From assembly GCA_937950105.1 (NCBI GenBank), contig CALFEM010000299.1, positions 1-7,949 on the forward strand: a stretch of 7,949 bases of DNA, written 5' to 3'. How positions within the stretch are numbered: position 1 is the first letter of the stretch; each line of letters begins with the position of its first letter. The notes under the pieces are model-generated. The model worked only from the letters and a program-made list of their open reading frames with translations, was not told the DNA's origin and searched no databases. The stretch is from an uncultured Alphaproteobacteria bacterium (lineage in GTDB: Bacteria; Pseudomonadota; Alphaproteobacteria; Rhizobiales; Hyphomicrobiaceae). Shown here one piece after another: positions 1 to 6,184 of the stretch. The translations under genes were made by a program, and so were the position numbers.

Positions 1-118
1 GCGACGGTTGCGATGCACCAGCATCCGACGTCTCGGGCGTCTTCGGTTCGGACGGAACATCGCTGCCGCCGCCGAACATGCGGGAGAAAAACCCCTTCTT
101 GCGCTGTGGCTCGCTCAC
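1..118 (-). CDS. ftsY: FtsY, signal recognition particle receptor (N-terminal fragment, runs off the window)
   Basis: Only the first 39 codons lie in the window; the gene continues past the left edge. FtsY is the membrane-associated GTPase that receives SRP-ribosome complexes and hands nascent membrane proteins to the Sec translocon. The visible N-terminus begins MSEPQRKKGFFSRMFGGG. A basic patch followed by a short amphipathic GFFSRMF stretch is typical of the FtsY membrane-targeting N-terminus, and a Pro/Ser/Glu/Thr-rich linker follows. The NG GTPase domain is outside the window, so identity rests on this N-terminus and on position: ftsY directly after mtaB is a familiar alphaproteobacterial order. 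The GTG start at 118-116 overlaps the mtaB TGA in a GTGA tetranucleotide. GGAGGTG at 130-124, inside mtaB, is an excellent ribosome binding site with 5-base spacing. Translational coupling to mtaB is likely. Confidence 0.8.
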   Translation of the reverse strand, partial: MSEPQRKKGFFSRMFGGGSDVPSEPKTPETSDAGASQPS

Positions 119-1503
119 GCTGCCACCTCCGCGATCAGGCGTTCGCCGTCGTGGCCGCGGATGGTCGCCGCGACAATTCGGCCGATCGGTTGGGGACGGT
201 TCACGCGCACCTCGACGAACTGCCCGGTGCGGCCAAGGTCCGCCCGCTCCATCAGGATGTCGACGCGCTTGCCCGTCTGCGCGGCGAGATGTCGTGTCAG
301 TGACGCTTCGCCCCGCACGCGCAAATCGGCGGCACGCGCCTTGACGGTGGCGCGGTCGACCTGCGGCATGCGCGCGGCCGCCGTGCCCTTGCGCGGCGAA
401 TACGGAAATACGTGCAGGAACGTCAGCCCGCAGGCCTCGACGATGTCGAGAGATCGAGTGTGCATGGCGTCCGTTTCCGTCGGGAAACCGGCGATGAGGT
501 CGGCGCCGAACACCACGTCCGGCCGCAGGCGGCGCGCCTCGTCGCAGAAGCGGATCGCGTCACTGCGGCTGTGGCGACGCTTCATGCGCTTCAGGATCAT
601 GTCGTCGCCCGATTGCAGCGACAGGTGCAGGTGCGGCATCAACCGCTCCTCCTCCGCGAGCGCGCGCATGAGTTCGTCGTCCGCCTCGACCTGATCGATG
701 GAGGAGAGGCGCAGGCGCTTCAACTCCGGTACGTGGCGCAGCACCTGGCGCACAAGGCGGCCGAGCTTCGGTTGCCCCGGCAGATCGCTGCCGTAGGAAG
801 TGATGTCGACGCCGGTCAGCACCACCTCGTTATAGCCGCGCTCGACGAGGCCAGCGATCTCGCGCACCACTTCACCGGCGGCGACGGAGCGCGAACGGCC
901 GCGGCCGAACGGGATGATGCAGAAGGTGCAGCGGTGATCGCAGCCGTTCTGCACCTGCACATAGGCGCGGGCGCGACTGCCGAACCCTTCGATCATGTGG
1001 CTCGCGGTTTCCGACACGCCCATGATGTCGTTGACCGTGACGCGTGGCGTATCCGCAAGCGTGAGCGTGGCGAACGTCTTCGCTTCCATCTTCTCGGCGT
1101 TGCCGATGACGTGATCGACTTCGGCCAATGCGGCGAAGCGCTCCGGTTCGATCTGTGCCGCGCAGCCTGTGACGATGATGCGCGCGGAAGGTTGCTCGCG
1201 GCGGATGCGGCGAATGGTCTGCTGTGCCTGGCGCACCGCCTCTGCGGTAACGGCGCAGGTGTTGACGATCACCGCGTTGTCGAGGCCGGCCGCGCTGGCG
1301 TGGCGGCGCATGACCTCGCTCTCGTAGGCATTGAGGCGGCAGCCGAGCGTGACGAGGCGCGGCCCGTCGCCCTCGCGGCCGCCCGCATAGTGGTCCGCCG
1401 ATGCTCCCCCGATCGCGCACGCGGGCGCGGCCGGCCCGGCGTGGGACCGGGAAGCGGCGTCGTGGCCGTCGTCGGCGTCAGCGGTTGCGAACGTCTCGTG
1501 CAT
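115..1503 (-). CDS. mtaB: tRNA (N6-threonylcarbamoyladenosine(37)-C2)-methylthiotransferase MtaB
   Basis: Radical SAM methylthiotransferase of 462 residues that adds a methylthio group to t6A37 in tRNAs reading ANN codons, giving ms2t6A. The N-terminal UPF0004 domain supplies three Cys ligands for an auxiliary 4Fe-4S cluster: C55 (TLGCRLNAYESE), C83 (VNTCAV) and C114 (VTGCAA). The radical SAM motif CDHRCTFC gives C188, C192 and C195 and runs into IIPFGRGRSRS, a sequence characteristic of MtaB rather than MiaB or RimO. Other family blocks are GVDITSYGSDL and RLRLSSID. A C-terminal TRAM-like RNA-binding region covers about residues 405-460. ATG at 1503 is the only ATG, GTG or TTG in frame before the conserved LVTLGC, and an AGGA lies just upstream. 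This leaves an unusually long Ala/Gly/His/Asp-rich leader of about 48 residues. The gene is 59 bases downstream of dapF and probably co-transcribed with it; its 3' end overlaps ftsY. Confidence 0.93.
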   Translation of the reverse strand: MHETFATADADDGHDAASRSHAGPAAPACAIGGASADHYAGGREGDGPRLVTLGCRLNAYESEVMRRHASAAGLDNAVIVNTCAVTAEAVRQAQQTIRRIRREQPSARIIVTGCAAQIEPERFAALAEVDHVIGNAEKMEAKTFATLTLADTPRVTVNDIMGVSETASHMIEGFGSRARAYVQVQNGCDHRCTFCIIPFGRGRSRSVAAGEVVREIAGLVERGYNEVVLTGVDITSYGSDLPGQPKLGRLVRQVLRHVPELKRLRLSSIDQVEADDELMRALAEEERLMPHLHLSLQSGDDMILKRMKRRHSRSDAIRFCDEARRLRPDVVFGADLIAGFPTETDAMHTRSLDIVEACGLTFLHVFPYSPRKGTAAARMPQVDRATVKARAADLRVRGEASLTRHLAAQTGKRVDILMERADLGRTGQFVEVRVNRPQPIGRIVAATIRGHDGERLIAEVAA

Positions 1504-1562
1504 CGGTCCTGTTTTCGAAATGTGTGCGGGTCGGGTCCGGCGTTTCGCGTCGCGGGCGGCGG

Positions 1563-2426
1563 TCAGGCCGCCGGCACCAGCCCGTCTCTCCTGAGCTGGC
1601 CCTTGAACTCGAGTTCCGCCGGTCCGGTCATCATGATGCGATCCTCGGGCGTCCATTCGATGACGAGATCGCCGCCGGGCAGCGAAACCTTCACCTTGCG
1701 CTCGGTGAGCTTCCTGCGCGCGGCGCAGACGGCGGCAGCGCAGGCGGCAGTGCCGCAGGCCCGCGTCAGTCCGGCGCCGCGCTCCCAGGTGCGCAGACGG
1801 ATGTGCGTCGGCGACAGGATCTGCGCGATCGAGATGTTGGCCCGCTCGGGAAAGATCGGATGATTCTCGAGCAGCGGTCCGACACGGCCGAGATCGATCG
1901 CCTCGACATCCTCGACCCAGAAGATCGCATGCGGGTTGCCGACGTTGACGACCGACGGCGAATGCAGCACGGGCCTGTCGATCGGGCCGACCTGCAACTC
2001 GATCTGGCGGGTGTCGTGGAACGGTTCCGCCAGCGGGATGTCCTGCCAGCCGAAGCGCGGCTTGCCCATGTCGACGGTGATGGTGTCGATGCCGCCGACG
2101 CGGGCGAACAGCGCGCCCGCCGCCGTGTCGATGGTGACGTTCGCCCGCCCGGTTTCCTCGGCCAGCAGCCAGGCGACGCAGCGCGTGGCGTTACCGCAGG
2201 CCGAGACCTCCGAGCCGTCGGCGTTCAGGATGCGCATGCGCACGTCGGCGGAGCGCGAGGGCTCCAGCACGATCACCTGATCGCAGCCGATGCCGCCGGT
2301 GCGGTCGGCCAGATGCTTGGCCTCTTCGGCGGCGATGTGCACGCGCTCGCCCCGGCCATCGACGACGACGAAGTCGTTGCCGAGGCCGTTCATCTTGACG
2401 AACGGGATGGTGGTCTGGCCGGTCAT
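1563..2426 (-). CDS. dapF: Diaminopimelate epimerase
   Basis: PLP-independent cytoplasmic epimerase (287 residues, normal length) that converts LL-diaminopimelate to meso-diaminopimelate for lysine and peptidoglycan synthesis. The protein opens with the family signature [15 protein letters not shown]. Both catalytic cysteines are present: C77 in [16 protein letters not shown] and C224 in [16 protein letters not shown]. These act as the acid/base pair on opposite faces of the alpha carbon in the two pseudo-symmetric DapF lobes. The E. coli-type motifs read CGNGARC and CGSGACA, so one Gly in each is Ala here; I believe this is normal for alphaproteobacteria and not a defect. The frame is open upstream to 2684, but nothing before MTGQTTIPF resembles DapF, so ATG at 2426 is chosen. 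No clear Shine-Dalgarno sequence precedes it. It is the first gene of the leftward dapF-mtaB-ftsY run. Confidence 0.96.
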   Translation of the reverse strand: MTGQTTIPFVKMNGLGNDFVVVDGRGERVHIAAEEAKHLADRTGGIGCDQVIVLEPSRSADVRMRILNADGSEVSACGNATRCVAWLLAEETGRANVTIDTAAGALFARVGGIDTITVDMGKPRFGWQDIPLAEPFHDTRQIELQVGPIDRPVLHSPSVVNVGNPHAIFWVEDVEAIDLGRVGPLLENHPIFPERANISIAQILSPTHIRLRTWERGAGLTRACGTAACAAAVCAARRKLTERKVKVSLPGGDLVIEWTPEDRIMMTGPAELEFKGQLRRDGLVPAA

Positions 2427-2431
2427 GCGCC

Positions 2432-2461
2432 CATATATGGCGAGGACAGGTGAAAACACAA
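2432..2461 (-). promoter_or_regulatory. Candidate dapF promoter, possibly giving a leaderless transcript
   Basis: On the minus strand, TTGTGT (2461-2456) and TATATG (2437-2432) are separated by 18 bases, a weak sigma70-like pair. The -10 lies within a perfect 10-base palindrome, CCATATATGG (2431-2440), which is AT-rich against very GC-rich surroundings. Transcription would begin almost on the dapF ATG at 2426, consistent with the lack of a Shine-Dalgarno sequence. The call is motif matching only. Confidence 0.3.
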
Positions 2462-2571
2462 TTCGCCGTTTCGCCCGTGGCGCCGGGCTGTGTCGCCGAG
2501 GGCGCAGGGGCGAAAATCGCCGGCGTCGAGCGGGCGCGACAGGGAAACAGCAGCGGAAGGTGACTGCCGCC

Positions 2572-3135
2572 GTGGCGCATACGGAAAGCCTGAGCAAATT
2601 GCCCTCGCCGTGGGTGGCGCGCTTCCTGTCCGGCGTCGCGGCCGGGGGGACCGTTCTCGACGTCGCGTGCGGAGGTGGCCGCAACCTGCGCGCGGCGCTG
2701 GCCGCCGGGTATCAGGTGGTCGGCATGGACCGTGTTCTCACCGGTGTCGCCGACCTCGCCGGGCACCCCGGCGTTTGGCTGGTGGCCTCCGATCTGGAGG
2801 ACGGCTCGCCGTTTCCGCTGGCGGGTGAGCGATATGCGGGAGTGATCGTCACCAACTACCTGTGGCGGCCGATCCTGCCGGACATCGTCGCCGCCGTCGC
2901 CGATGATGGTCTGCTGATCTACGAGACGTTCGCGGTTGGCCAGGAGCAACTCGGGCGTCCGCAAAATCCCGATTTCCTGTTGCGGCCCCGGGAGTTGCTC
3001 GAGGCGGTGGCGGCCCGCTTGACGCCGGTTTGCTACGAGCACGGACGCCTCGGGGAACCGGAGCGACTGGTGCAGCGTATAGCCGCCGTCGGTCCGGCCC
3101 ATCCCTGGCGAACGGATCCTCCGCGCCTTCCCTGA
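2572..3135 (+). CDS. Class I SAM-dependent methyltransferase, substrate unknown
   Basis: Small Rossmann-fold methyltransferase of 187 residues, apparently cytoplasmic. Motif I is [11 protein letters not shown] (about residues 28-38), and the following strand ends in D53 (VVGMD), the acidic residue expected to bind the SAM ribose. SDLEDG (73-78) fits the adenine-contacting motif, and [10 protein letters not shown] (91-100) sits where motif IV is expected. [24 protein letters not shown] (114-137) matches a conserved block in a family of short methyltransferases often labelled TehB-like or methyltransferase type 11/25. No substrate can be inferred. GTG at 2572 is chosen because AGGTGA at 2558-2563 lies 8 bases upstream; an in-frame GTG at 2560 would add four residues but overlaps that site. 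The frame is open back to 2290, but that stretch is antisense to dapF. It is divergent from dapF and 27 bases ahead of the sugar dehydrogenase gene. Confidence 0.85.
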   Translation: MAHTESLSKLPSPWVARFLSGVAAGGTVLDVACGGGRNLRAALAAGYQVVGMDRVLTGVADLAGHPGVWLVASDLEDGSPFPLAGERYAGVIVTNYLWRPILPDIVAAVADDGLLIYETFAVGQEQLGRPQNPDFLLRPRELLEAVAARLTPVCYEHGRLGEPERLVQRIAAVGPAHPWRTDPPRLP

Positions 3136-3162
3136 CCGCACGTCGGCTCTACAGGGAGATAA

Positions 3163-4332
3163 ATGAAAGGACCGCCAATGCCCGTATATTCCCCGTGTCG
3201 CAATTCCAGGCTGGCGGTCATCGCGCTGGCGTGGAGTGCGGTGGCTGGCCCTGCGCAAGCGGCGCAGACCGGGGCTCCGGTCGCGGAGAAGACCTCCGTC
3301 AAGGTCGAGACGGTCGCCAAAGGTCTCGAGAATCCGTGGGGCCTGCAGTTCCTGCCCGACGGCCGCATGATCGTGACCGAGCGGCCGGGCCGGATCCGCA
3401 TCGTCGGCAAGGATGGCAAGCTGTCGGCGCCGGTGGCGGGCGTGCCGAAGGTGCATGCGCGCGGGCAAGGAGGCCTGCTCGACATCCGCCTCGCCCCCGA
3501 CTTTTCCTCCTCCGGGACCGTCTTTTTCTCCTATGCGGAGCCGAACGGGGATGGGTCGAGCCAGACCGCGGTTGCCCGCGCCAAGCTGATGCTGGACGGA
3601 GACAAAGGCGGTTCTCTCAGCGATCTCAAGGTGATATTCCGCCAGAAGCCGGCTCAGACGACCAGCCACCACTACGGTTCGCGGATCGTGCCGGCACCGG
3701 ATGGCACGCTGTTCATCACCACCGGCGACCGCGGTACGGGCGATCTCGCGCAGCAGGCCGACACGACGGTCGGCAAGGTCATACGTATCAATACGGACGG
3801 CAGTCCGGCCGCCGCCAATCCGAAGAAGCAGGGCTGGGCCCCGGAAGTCTGGTCCATCGGGCATCGCAGCGTGCAGGGCGCGGCGCTCGATGCTTCGGGT
3901 CAGCTCTGGACCGTCGAGCACGGCGCGCGGGGCGGCGACGAGCTGAACCGACCCGAGGCCGGCAGGAACTATGGCTGGCCGGTGATAACCTACGGGCGCA
4001 ACTACAACTTCATGAAGATCGGCGAGGGGACGGCGAAGGCCGGGCTGGAACAGCCGGTCTACTACTGGGACCCGTCGATCGCCACATCGGGGCTGGCGAT
4101 CGTCGCTGGCGACATGTTTTCGGCCTGGAAGGGCAACTTCCTGGTCGGCGGCCTGTCAGGCGCACGCATCGCCCGGCTGGTGTTGAAGGACGGCGCCGTG
4201 GTCGCGGAGGAGGTGCTGCTCGGTGACGAGGGCAAGCGCATTCGCGACATCCGCGAAGGACCTGACGGCGCCATCTATGCCCTCGTGGACGAGGACAAGG
4301 GCGAAATCTTGCGGCTCACCCCGGCGAAGTAG
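3163..4332 (+). CDS. yliI: PQQ-dependent aldose sugar dehydrogenase, YliI type, exported
   Basis: Soluble periplasmic quinoprotein of the GSDH/YliI beta-propeller family (389 residues; E. coli YliI is about 371). The family oxidises aldoses to lactones using PQQ. A signal peptide covers about residues 1-33, with R13/R16, a hydrophobic core LAVIALAWSAVAG and a likely cleavage after AQA. Conserved blocks in order: NPWGLQFLPDG (57-67), VTERPGRIRIV (71-81), GQGGLLDI (101-108), SHHYGSRIV (168-176, containing the probable catalytic His), TTGDRG (186-191), GKVIRIN (204-210), PEVWSIGHRSVQG (227-239, with the PQQ-contacting Arg), EHGARGGDELN, NYGWPVITYG and YYWDPSIATSG. The usual GHRNPQG reads GHRSVQG here. 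ATG 3163 has GGGAG four bases upstream; ATG 3178, five codons in, has AAAGGA at a better 6-base spacing. Either start keeps the signal peptide. PQQ synthesis genes are not in the window. Confidence 0.93.
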   Translation: MKGPPMPVYSPCRNSRLAVIALAWSAVAGPAQAAQTGAPVAEKTSVKVETVAKGLENPWGLQFLPDGRMIVTERPGRIRIVGKDGKLSAPVAGVPKVHARGQGGLLDIRLAPDFSSSGTVFFSYAEPNGDGSSQTAVARAKLMLDGDKGGSLSDLKVIFRQKPAQTTSHHYGSRIVPAPDGTLFITTGDRGTGDLAQQADTTVGKVIRINTDGSPAAANPKKQGWAPEVWSIGHRSVQGAALDASGQLWTVEHGARGGDELNRPEAGRNYGWPVITYGRNYNFMKIGEGTAKAGLEQPVYYWDPSIATSGLAIVAGDMFSAWKGNFLVGGLSGARIARLVLKDGAVVAEEVLLGDEGKRIRDIREGPDGAIYALVDEDKGEILRLTPAK

Positions 4333-4386
4333 CTATTTGCGTTGGTGCGGCTCGAGGACCGGCTACCTGCGTCAGCCTGCGCCAGA

Positions 4387-4415
4387 TTGCCACAATCCGT
4401 CCGATCGGCGATGAT
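4387..4415 (+). promoter_or_regulatory. Candidate sigma70-type promoter for the DUF2189/radical SAM pair
   Basis: TTGCCA (4387-4392, 5 of 6 matches to TTGACA) and GATGAT (4410-4415, 4 of 6 matches to TATAAT) are 17 bases apart. This would start transcription near 4422 and leave a leader of about 28 bases before ATG 4451. It lies in the 118-base gap after the sugar dehydrogenase, where I see no convincing terminator, so read-through from the left is also possible. Confidence 0.4.
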
Positions 4416-4450
4416 CTCCCCAAAACCAACTCAGAATTCGGGGGGAACGC

Positions 4451-5284
4451 ATGACCGAGGTAGCAATGCAGGCAACACCTGCTCCAGCCAAGCGAAAGTC
4501 GGATTGGCCTGAGGTCAATCCGCTTTCCGCCGCCGATGTGGTCGACTCGCTGGCCGCAGGACTGTCGGACTTCCGCCGCGCGCCGAAGTTCGGCCTGTTC
4601 TTCGGCGGCATCTACGCGCTGGGCGGCCTCATCATATCCATCTTGCTGATTTTCTTCGACCTGCCGTTTCTCGTCTATCCTCTGGCCATGAGCTTCGTGC
4701 TGATCGCCCCGTTCGTGGCCACCGGGCTTTATGACGTCAGCCGCAAGCTGCTGCGCGGCGAGCCGTTGACCTGGCAGGGCGTGCTGAGTTCGGTCCGTGG
4801 CGCCAGCGGCAAGGACATGGGCTGGATGGCACTGGTCACAGCCTTCACGCTCATCATCTGGATGGACATTGCCGCGCTGCTGTTCTTCGGCTTCTTCGGC
4901 GGCCAGGGCATCGAGACGGGTGACGTTTCGGGGTTGCTGCGGCAGATCGTGACGACGCCGGAGGGGCTGCTGTTCCTCGCCATCGGCAACTTCGTCGGCG
5001 CACTGATCGCGCTGTTCGTGTTCTCCTTCTCCGCCGTCTCGTTTCCGATGCTCTATGATCGCGACGTCGACTTCGTCACCGCCATGGTGACGAGCGTACG
5101 CACCGTGGCGAAGAACTTCGGGCCGATGGTGATATGGGGCGCCATTATCGCCGGCCTGATGCTGATCTCGCTGCTGGCCGGCTTCCTGCCGCTGTTCGTC
5201 GTGCTGCCCGTGCTCGGCCACGCCACGTTCCATCTCTATCGCCGCGCCGTAGCACCGGCTGGCGTTTCGGCAAGGGCGGCATGA
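4451..5284 (+). CDS. DUF2189 family polytopic inner-membrane protein
   Basis: Integral membrane protein of 277 residues with no known biochemical role. A charged, probably cytoplasmic N-terminus (about 1-46, including AKRKSDWPEVNPLSAADV) is followed by hydrophobic segments at about 48-69, 71-93, 125-149, 172-200, 225-243 and 245-258, so roughly six membrane passes. Features I associate with DUF2189 (PF09955) are the N-terminal ADVVDSLAAGLSDFRRAP, GLYDVSRKLLRGEPLTW after the second helix, SFPMLYDRDVDFVTAM before the last pair, and the ending PVLGHATFHLYRR. A run of six G followed by AA (4440-4447), just before the ATG, serves as ribosome binding site. The stop overlaps the next start as ATGA, so the radical SAM protein is probably translated by coupling. 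The start is secure; the function is not. Confidence 0.88.
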   Translation: MTEVAMQATPAPAKRKSDWPEVNPLSAADVVDSLAAGLSDFRRAPKFGLFFGGIYALGGLIISILLIFFDLPFLVYPLAMSFVLIAPFVATGLYDVSRKLLRGEPLTWQGVLSSVRGASGKDMGWMALVTAFTLIIWMDIAALLFFGFFGGQGIETGDVSGLLRQIVTTPEGLLFLAIGNFVGALIALFVFSFSAVSFPMLYDRDVDFVTAMVTSVRTVAKNFGPMVIWGAIIAGLMLISLLAGFLPLFVVLPVLGHATFHLYRRAVAPAGVSARAA

Positions 5285-6174
5285 ATGGTCCCGTCCGCTA
5301 CGTCCCGCCGGTTTACCGCCCCCCGAGCGAGGCGCAATCGCTGATCCTGCCGGTGACCGACGGGTGCTCGTGGAATCGCTGCACCTTCTGCGACATGTAC
5401 ACCGACCCGCAGAAGCGCTTCCGGCCGCGCAGCGAGGAGGAGGTGCGCGACACGATCCGCCGGTGCGCCGAGGCGCTGGGTGACGACGTGCGCCGCATCT
5501 TCCTTGCCGACGGCGACGCGCTGACGCTCTCGACGCGCCGCCTCGTCGGCGTGCTCGAAGCGATACGCCGCGATCTGCCGTCGGTGCGGCGCGTGTCGAG
5601 CTACTGCCTGCCGCGCAACGTGCGCAACAAGAGCGTCGCCGAATTGAAGGAGCTCGCCGACCTTGGCCTGTCGATGGTCTACGTCGGCGCGGAATCGGGT
5701 GACGACGAGGTGTTGGCGCGCGTGCGCAAGGGCGAGACCTTCGAGACCACGCGCGATGCGCTGACGAAGCTCGGTGAGGCCGGCATCAAGCGCTCGGTGA
5801 TGATCCTCAACGGCCTCGGCGGGCGCACGCTGTCCTGCCAGCACGCGGAGAACTCGGCGCGGTTGATGAACGCGATCCAGCCCGAGTACCTGGCGACGCT
5901 GGTGGTGAGCTTCCCGAAGGGCGAGGAGCGCTTCCGCGCCGCCTTCGACGGCTGGGAGGAGCTGAGCATCCCCGAATTGATGCGGGAGATGGAGCGGCTG
6001 ATCTCGGGGCTCGAGCTGAGGCGGACCGTGTTCCGCTCCGATCATGCCTCGAACTGGCTGATCCTCAAGGGCACGCTCGGCGCCGACAAGCAGCGTCTGC
6101 TGGCGCAGTTGCGCAACGCCATCGCGGCGCCCGATGCGGCACCGCTGCGCCCGGCGTGGGCTCGCGGGCTCTAG
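5281..6174 (+). CDS. Radical SAM protein of unknown function with a C-X4-C-X2-C motif
   Basis: Protein of 297 residues with a radical SAM core. The cluster motif near the N-terminus is TDGCSWNRCTFCDMY, with C29, C34 and C37: four residues lie between the first two Cys instead of the usual three. From memory, a COG1032-like family with GCSxNxCTFCxMY shares this spacing and also the opening YRPPSEAQSLIL, DGDALTLSTRRL, GAESGDDEVLARVRKG, NGLGGRTLS and the C-terminal FRSDHASNWLILKGTL (251-266). There is no N-terminal B12-binding domain, and no SPASM or other auxiliary cluster domain is obvious, though scattered extra Cys occur (SSYCLP, LSCQH). The substrate is unknown. ATG 5281 overlaps the DUF2189 stop (ATGA), with AAGGG at 5272-5276 as ribosome binding site. 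The frame is open to 5134, but that stretch encodes DUF2189 in another frame. It ends 10 bases from the convergent META gene. Confidence 0.88.
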   Translation: MNGPVRYVPPVYRPPSEAQSLILPVTDGCSWNRCTFCDMYTDPQKRFRPRSEEEVRDTIRRCAEALGDDVRRIFLADGDALTLSTRRLVGVLEAIRRDLPSVRRVSSYCLPRNVRNKSVAELKELADLGLSMVYVGAESGDDEVLARVRKGETFETTRDALTKLGEAGIKRSVMILNGLGGRTLSCQHAENSARLMNAIQPEYLATLVVSFPKGEERFRAAFDGWEELSIPELMREMERLISGLELRRTVFRSDHASNWLILKGTLGADKQRLLAQLRNAIAAPDAAPLRPAWARGL

Positions 6175-6184
6175 GCCAATACGG

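Noticed and set aside
412..1863. Open frame of 483 codons on the plus strand
   Set aside because: It lies antisense to mtaB and the end of dapF, both of which carry clear family motifs. Its product is Ala/Arg/Asp/His-rich with no recognisable domain, as expected for an antisense frame in GC-rich DNA.
2509..2521. Short inverted repeat GGCGA-AAA-TCGCC between dapF and the methyltransferase gene
   Set aside because: A 5-base stem is easily found by chance at this GC content, and it is not placed next to a convincing promoter or terminator.
2427..2684. Upstream extension of the dapF frame
   Set aside because: The translation is Arg/Pro/Ala-rich with no similarity to DapF and overlaps the divergent methyltransferase gene.
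2191..3921. Open frame of 576 codons on the minus strand
   Set aside because: It runs antisense to the methyltransferase and sugar dehydrogenase and through the start of dapF in another frame. Its Arg-rich product has no family features, and its length is explained by GC-biased third positions of the genes opposite.
4333..4450. Search for a terminator after the sugar dehydrogenase
   Set aside because: Only weak stems such as GGCT/AGCC (4361-4377) are present and no T-run follows, so none is called.
5134..5280. Upstream extension of the radical SAM frame
   Set aside because: These bases encode the last two membrane segments of DUF2189 in another frame. The ATGA overlap and the conserved YVPPVYRPPSEA opening favour ATG 5281.
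5236..6045. Open frame of 269 codons on the minus strand opposite the radical SAM gene
   Set aside because: It has no motifs and a His/Arg/Ala-rich composition, and the plus-strand gene accounts fully for the coding signal.
6175..6184. Search for a shared bidirectional terminator between the convergent radical SAM and META genes
   Set aside because: The 10-base gap has no stem, and the flanking GGGCTCGCGGGCTC is a direct repeat rather than an inverted one.
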